NCBI RefSeq assembly: GCF_003945595.2 | Contig: NW_024104437.1 | Span: forward strand, 130,563 to 194,562 | Length of the DNA stretch: 64,000 nucleotides | Source of the DNA: Pipra filicauda | Lineage: Eukaryota; Chordata; Aves; Passeriformes; Pipridae | Reading direction: 5' to 3' | Part shown: piece after piece, positions 60,901 through 64,000 of the stretch | How positions within the stretch are numbered: position 1 is the stretch's first letter | How the letters are laid out: the number at the start of each line of letters is the position of its first letter | The notes under the pieces: generated by a model | The model's database searches: none | What the model saw: only the letters and a program-made list of their open reading frames with translations | Told to the model about the DNA's origin: nothing | Made by a program: the position numbers and the translations under genes

Positions 60901-62927
60901 ATCACTGAGCATTCAGCTGGGATATTTCTACTGTGAATAGTTTATAAACCAGAAAGTGCCATTTAAAATTTTCAAGGAAGTGCAAAACTTTCTTGCATCT
61001 CCGTGCTTATGTATGAATGTGTAACATAGTCTAGTTGTTGACTCTGAAATATTGATTTAAAATGAAGCTATTCTATTCTAGAAACATATTTTCCCTGGAG
61101 ACATAAGTAAATTGGAATAATCTCATGGACTTTCTTACATTGTGTATTTTCAGGATAACTGCAGATTCTTGTGAATCTGAAAACTTCAGTAACCAGGTCA
61201 AACTCACTATTTTTAATTTAATTTATTTTTACTTTTATATAGAACGTGCTGGTTAGGGGTAGCAATTTTTAATTAAATTTCTGCTATGTCACTGTAATTC
61301 ATCTTGTTGTTATGTTTCAGTTTTTTTGTATTCATTGACTATGCCTATCATATATTATTGTAATTATGAAAAAGTAAATAATAGTGTTCCTTAGCAGCAA
61401 TATAACATCTTATTATTCTGTTTTAAGTTCTGCCAAATGACAGACAACACTATTGTGTAGTGCTCATAACACTACAGCAAATAAAACTTTAAGGATAAAT
61501 AAAAAGCTTCTGTAGAATACGTCAAACTGAATTTACTCCAGTCCTTTAGGAATAACAAATTTGTTCATGATAATTTAAATAAAGAACTGGAAAAGAGAAA
61601 TGCAAACAATAAATGAAATAGGCATGGAATTCATGCTACAGAAGTAATTAGGTTATTCTGCTCACAAATCAGTTCAAATAAATTCCTTAAACTATTTTTC
61701 CCCACAACAGAAAGTTTATAAAAATATTAAGAAAATAGACTACATGTATTCAACATAAAATGGCTGCTAGAGGCTTTTCAGTCTTTGCAGATCTTTGTAG
61801 AAGCAATGATCTAATAACTGGGAACGACTGACTGAGTCTTCTGCGCAAACATTGCTACATATCTAACAAATATTTCAGCTTTTAAAAAAGTCTTCTAAAT
61901 ATATTTATCTTTTTCAGTACCATTAGACAGGAAGACATCTTTTGTTGTTTATAAAGTGCCACGTATATCTGCAGCACTAAGACTTTTATTAGTAATTAGG
62001 TCAATAAAATTACCATTTAAAATCCCTTAATTATCTATGTAAATGACAGATTAACCCTCGGAAAAAACCAGATAGACTCATCAGACCTGTAATGCACACT
62101 CAGAGGAAATCTCTAAAACTGATCAGTAGTAGACTCTAATATAGAAAGCTTTCACAGATCATATTATCAAATCAGTCTCTCTTATCTTTGCTCAAAATAA
62201 TCTAGACATGATTTATACTTGTCATACACTGTCTTTAGACTTAAATTTCTTGGTTGGACTTGCTTTCATGTGTGGAGCTGCCCTATCCCATGTAAAGTGC
62301 TTCAGCTGTTCTCCATAGATATACTTTAATAATAGAAATTATACTCAGCTCTCTGTAATATTTTTATGCATTATTGTCCAAAAAAAAAAAATAAATGCCT
62401 CTGTTTGAGAAGCCAGTTGGTTCTCTTATTTCTCCGAGGACTTTTTATGTTTAAGGAAATATTCTCTGTGTAGTGTGGCTAAGCATTGCCTTCCACGGTG
62501 CTGTCATCACTGCTCTAGGATGTGCTGTAACCCACATCAGTCTCTCTCATTAATATATCTCTTACAAAGCTGTCCTTTCGCATCAAGTTTCTTCCACTTT
62601 TAATGCAGTCTTCACCATTATTGGAAGCATTTACCTTGCCAGACAAGGTGAGAATAGAAAAACAGATTTTTTTTCTCCTTTAGTTGGCCACAGATTTCCC
62701 TCTGAGGTCAGGAGAGTCACAATGTTCACAATGCTCAAGTAGATCTTTTCTACAGTAGAAATTTGGGACTGTGTTCCCTTGTCAGCACTTTGATAAGATC
62801 AACTGTGATATTGCTACTATTAGTATTACTTAGTATTAGTACATTGTGTCCACTGAGAGACTGTTTGTTGCTGGGGATGCTGCTTCTTTTCTGAGGACAC
62901 TTTGTATTGCTTGTTTTACTCTTTCCT
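57931..62927. other. AT-rich non-coding DNA
   Basis: Contains an A/C run near 58150, an A run at about 62380-62391, and many TAAT-rich stretches (for example 61980-62060). Short open frames (59300-59482, 59999-60208, both +) are unrecognised. No TE family or RNA gene seen. Confidence 0.5.
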
Positions 62928-62943
62928 TTTTTTTTTTTTTTAT
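62928..62943 (+). repeat. Poly(T) run
   Basis: An uninterrupted T run of about 14 bases following TTTACTCTTTCC. It may be the reverse-complemented poly(A) tail of an old insertion, but no element is recognisable beside it. Confidence 0.7.
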
Positions 62944-64000
62944 TTCCTGAAATATGCATGTGTAATCATGATTTTCCCCCTGAGACATTACTGTTCCTTT
63001 TATGAGTCTTAATATTTGGGTCTGGCAAAGGATTCCCACCTAACTTGTGCTTTATCATTGTTGGCAATTGGTAGAGATAGCATTATCTGTTGTTGCTTTT
63101 ATTGTATCTGTCTGTACTTATATCCTATCCTAATTTGCTTTCCATGTTGCCTTTGAGTATTTGACAGAAGATCTGCTTTTATTTGAGAGCTCTCAAGAAT
63201 GTGTTCACTGAACTTCAATTACTTGATTTACCTGGGAGGGGAATACTGTAAAGTGGTGTTTGATTCTTTTGTGAAAACACTGTAGTCCTGCAACTTTAAC
63301 TTGGAGGTAAATATTTCACAGATTCAGGTGATAAGGAGTGCATAAATGTATGTGCATAAACTAGCATAATAAAATATATTATTGCCACACACTTGTGTAT
63401 GAGTTTAAGGCCTTGTAGAATTTTCATTAATGTCATTTACTTATGTCTTTCACTATCTATCCACTGGATTTTTTTCCCCTCCCTTTATAAATTTGGCTTT
63501 ATTCACCATTGGAAAATTAGAATATTATAGAATAGTAGTAAAATTTGTCTTTCATTTCATCCTGGGAACAACCTTAAACACTTAACACTGCAATGAGATG
63601 ACATACAAGCTTTTACTTTGTGGTTTTGGCATGAGTATAAGAAATCCCGATTAAAAAGCTTATCTAAATATATGGATATTTTAGACTGTAATAGGATGGA
63701 GGGAATCCTCTTCAAGATGATAACATCCCTTTGGTAGTTCTGCTGCAGCTAAAGTAGTTGTCTGAGCAGCTCAAAGACTAGAACTTGAGGCTTGAAGAGC
63801 AAACTGGGAGCAGACTTAGGAGCATAGACTATGGCTTTAGATTCACTGTGGTAAGAGAGCCTATGGATGATGAAGTCATTGTAGCTTTTACTGTCATAAA
63901 GCTCCCTTTGGAAGTACAGAGTTCCCCAGTTCTCTTCCCATTCCATGTACTTACCACATATGTACTTTAATGAATAAATGTGCTTTGAAACCATTGCACT
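62944..64000. other. AT-rich non-coding DNA
   Basis: No supported feature. The two open frames near the end (63749-63994 minus and 63785-63970 plus) lie on opposite strands of the same stretch and neither gives a recognisable protein. Confidence 0.5.

Noticed and set aside
1..64000. CRISPR arrays, operons, phage, integrons or other prokaryotic systems
   Set aside because: No direct-repeat/spacer pattern and no dense gene strings; composition and CR1 repeats show vertebrate nuclear DNA.

Overview
This window reads as nuclear DNA of a sauropsid vertebrate, most likely a bird. It is AT-rich and CpG-poor and has no dense gene packing. Its recognisable interspersed repeats are almost all 3' ends of CR1 (chicken repeat 1) LINEs, with the typical tail (TTCCAACC... 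followed by ATTCTGTGATTC-like motifs) or its reverse complement. There are also a few very old MIR-like core SINE fragments. Species cannot be told from the sequence alone. A crocodilian or turtle is less likely, because interspersed repeats are sparse here and CR1 dominates.

Layout. Two CR1 tails lie head to tail on the minus strand at 0.85-1.63 kb, next to an A/C-rich tract at 1.7 kb. An old MIR-like SINE follows at 2.4 kb. From 2.6 to 11.4 kb there is unannotatable AT-rich DNA, with chance open frames around 6.2-7.0, 8.3 and 10 kb. A decayed CR1/L3-type fragment lies at 11.5 kb, a purine-rich strand at 12.6-12.9 kb, a faint SINE at 13.6 kb, and an A/C plus G/T inverted tract at 16.7 kb. 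The block at 18.3-22.2 kb is somewhat GC-richer and may hold a decayed retrocopy, which I could not identify. A possible 63-bp in-phase cassette exon sits at 23.5 kb. The 26.4-27.3 kb interval has homeodomain-like and AP-1/Maf-like motifs and looks like a candidate conserved non-coding element. CR1 fragments follow at 29.0, 48.3, 51.8 and 57.5 kb, with an antisense MIR-like fragment at 49.2 kb. Short tandem duplications and perfect or near-perfect inverted repeats are scattered through the second half.

Genes. I find no protein-coding gene, tRNA, rRNA, snRNA, CpG island or promoter that I can defend. The longest open frame (57269-57868, + strand) owes its 3' two thirds to the C-terminal end of the CR1 reverse-transcriptase polyprotein; it is a retrotransposon remnant, not a host gene. 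The window is best read as intergenic DNA (gene desert) or the inside of a very long intron. No CRISPR, phage, operon or other prokaryotic system is present, and I found no clear evidence of a new biological system. The most testable leads are the possible microexon (23526-23588), the AP-1/Maf motif pair (27211-27239), the hairpin at 29587-29640 and the open-frame CR1 copy at 57.5 kb.
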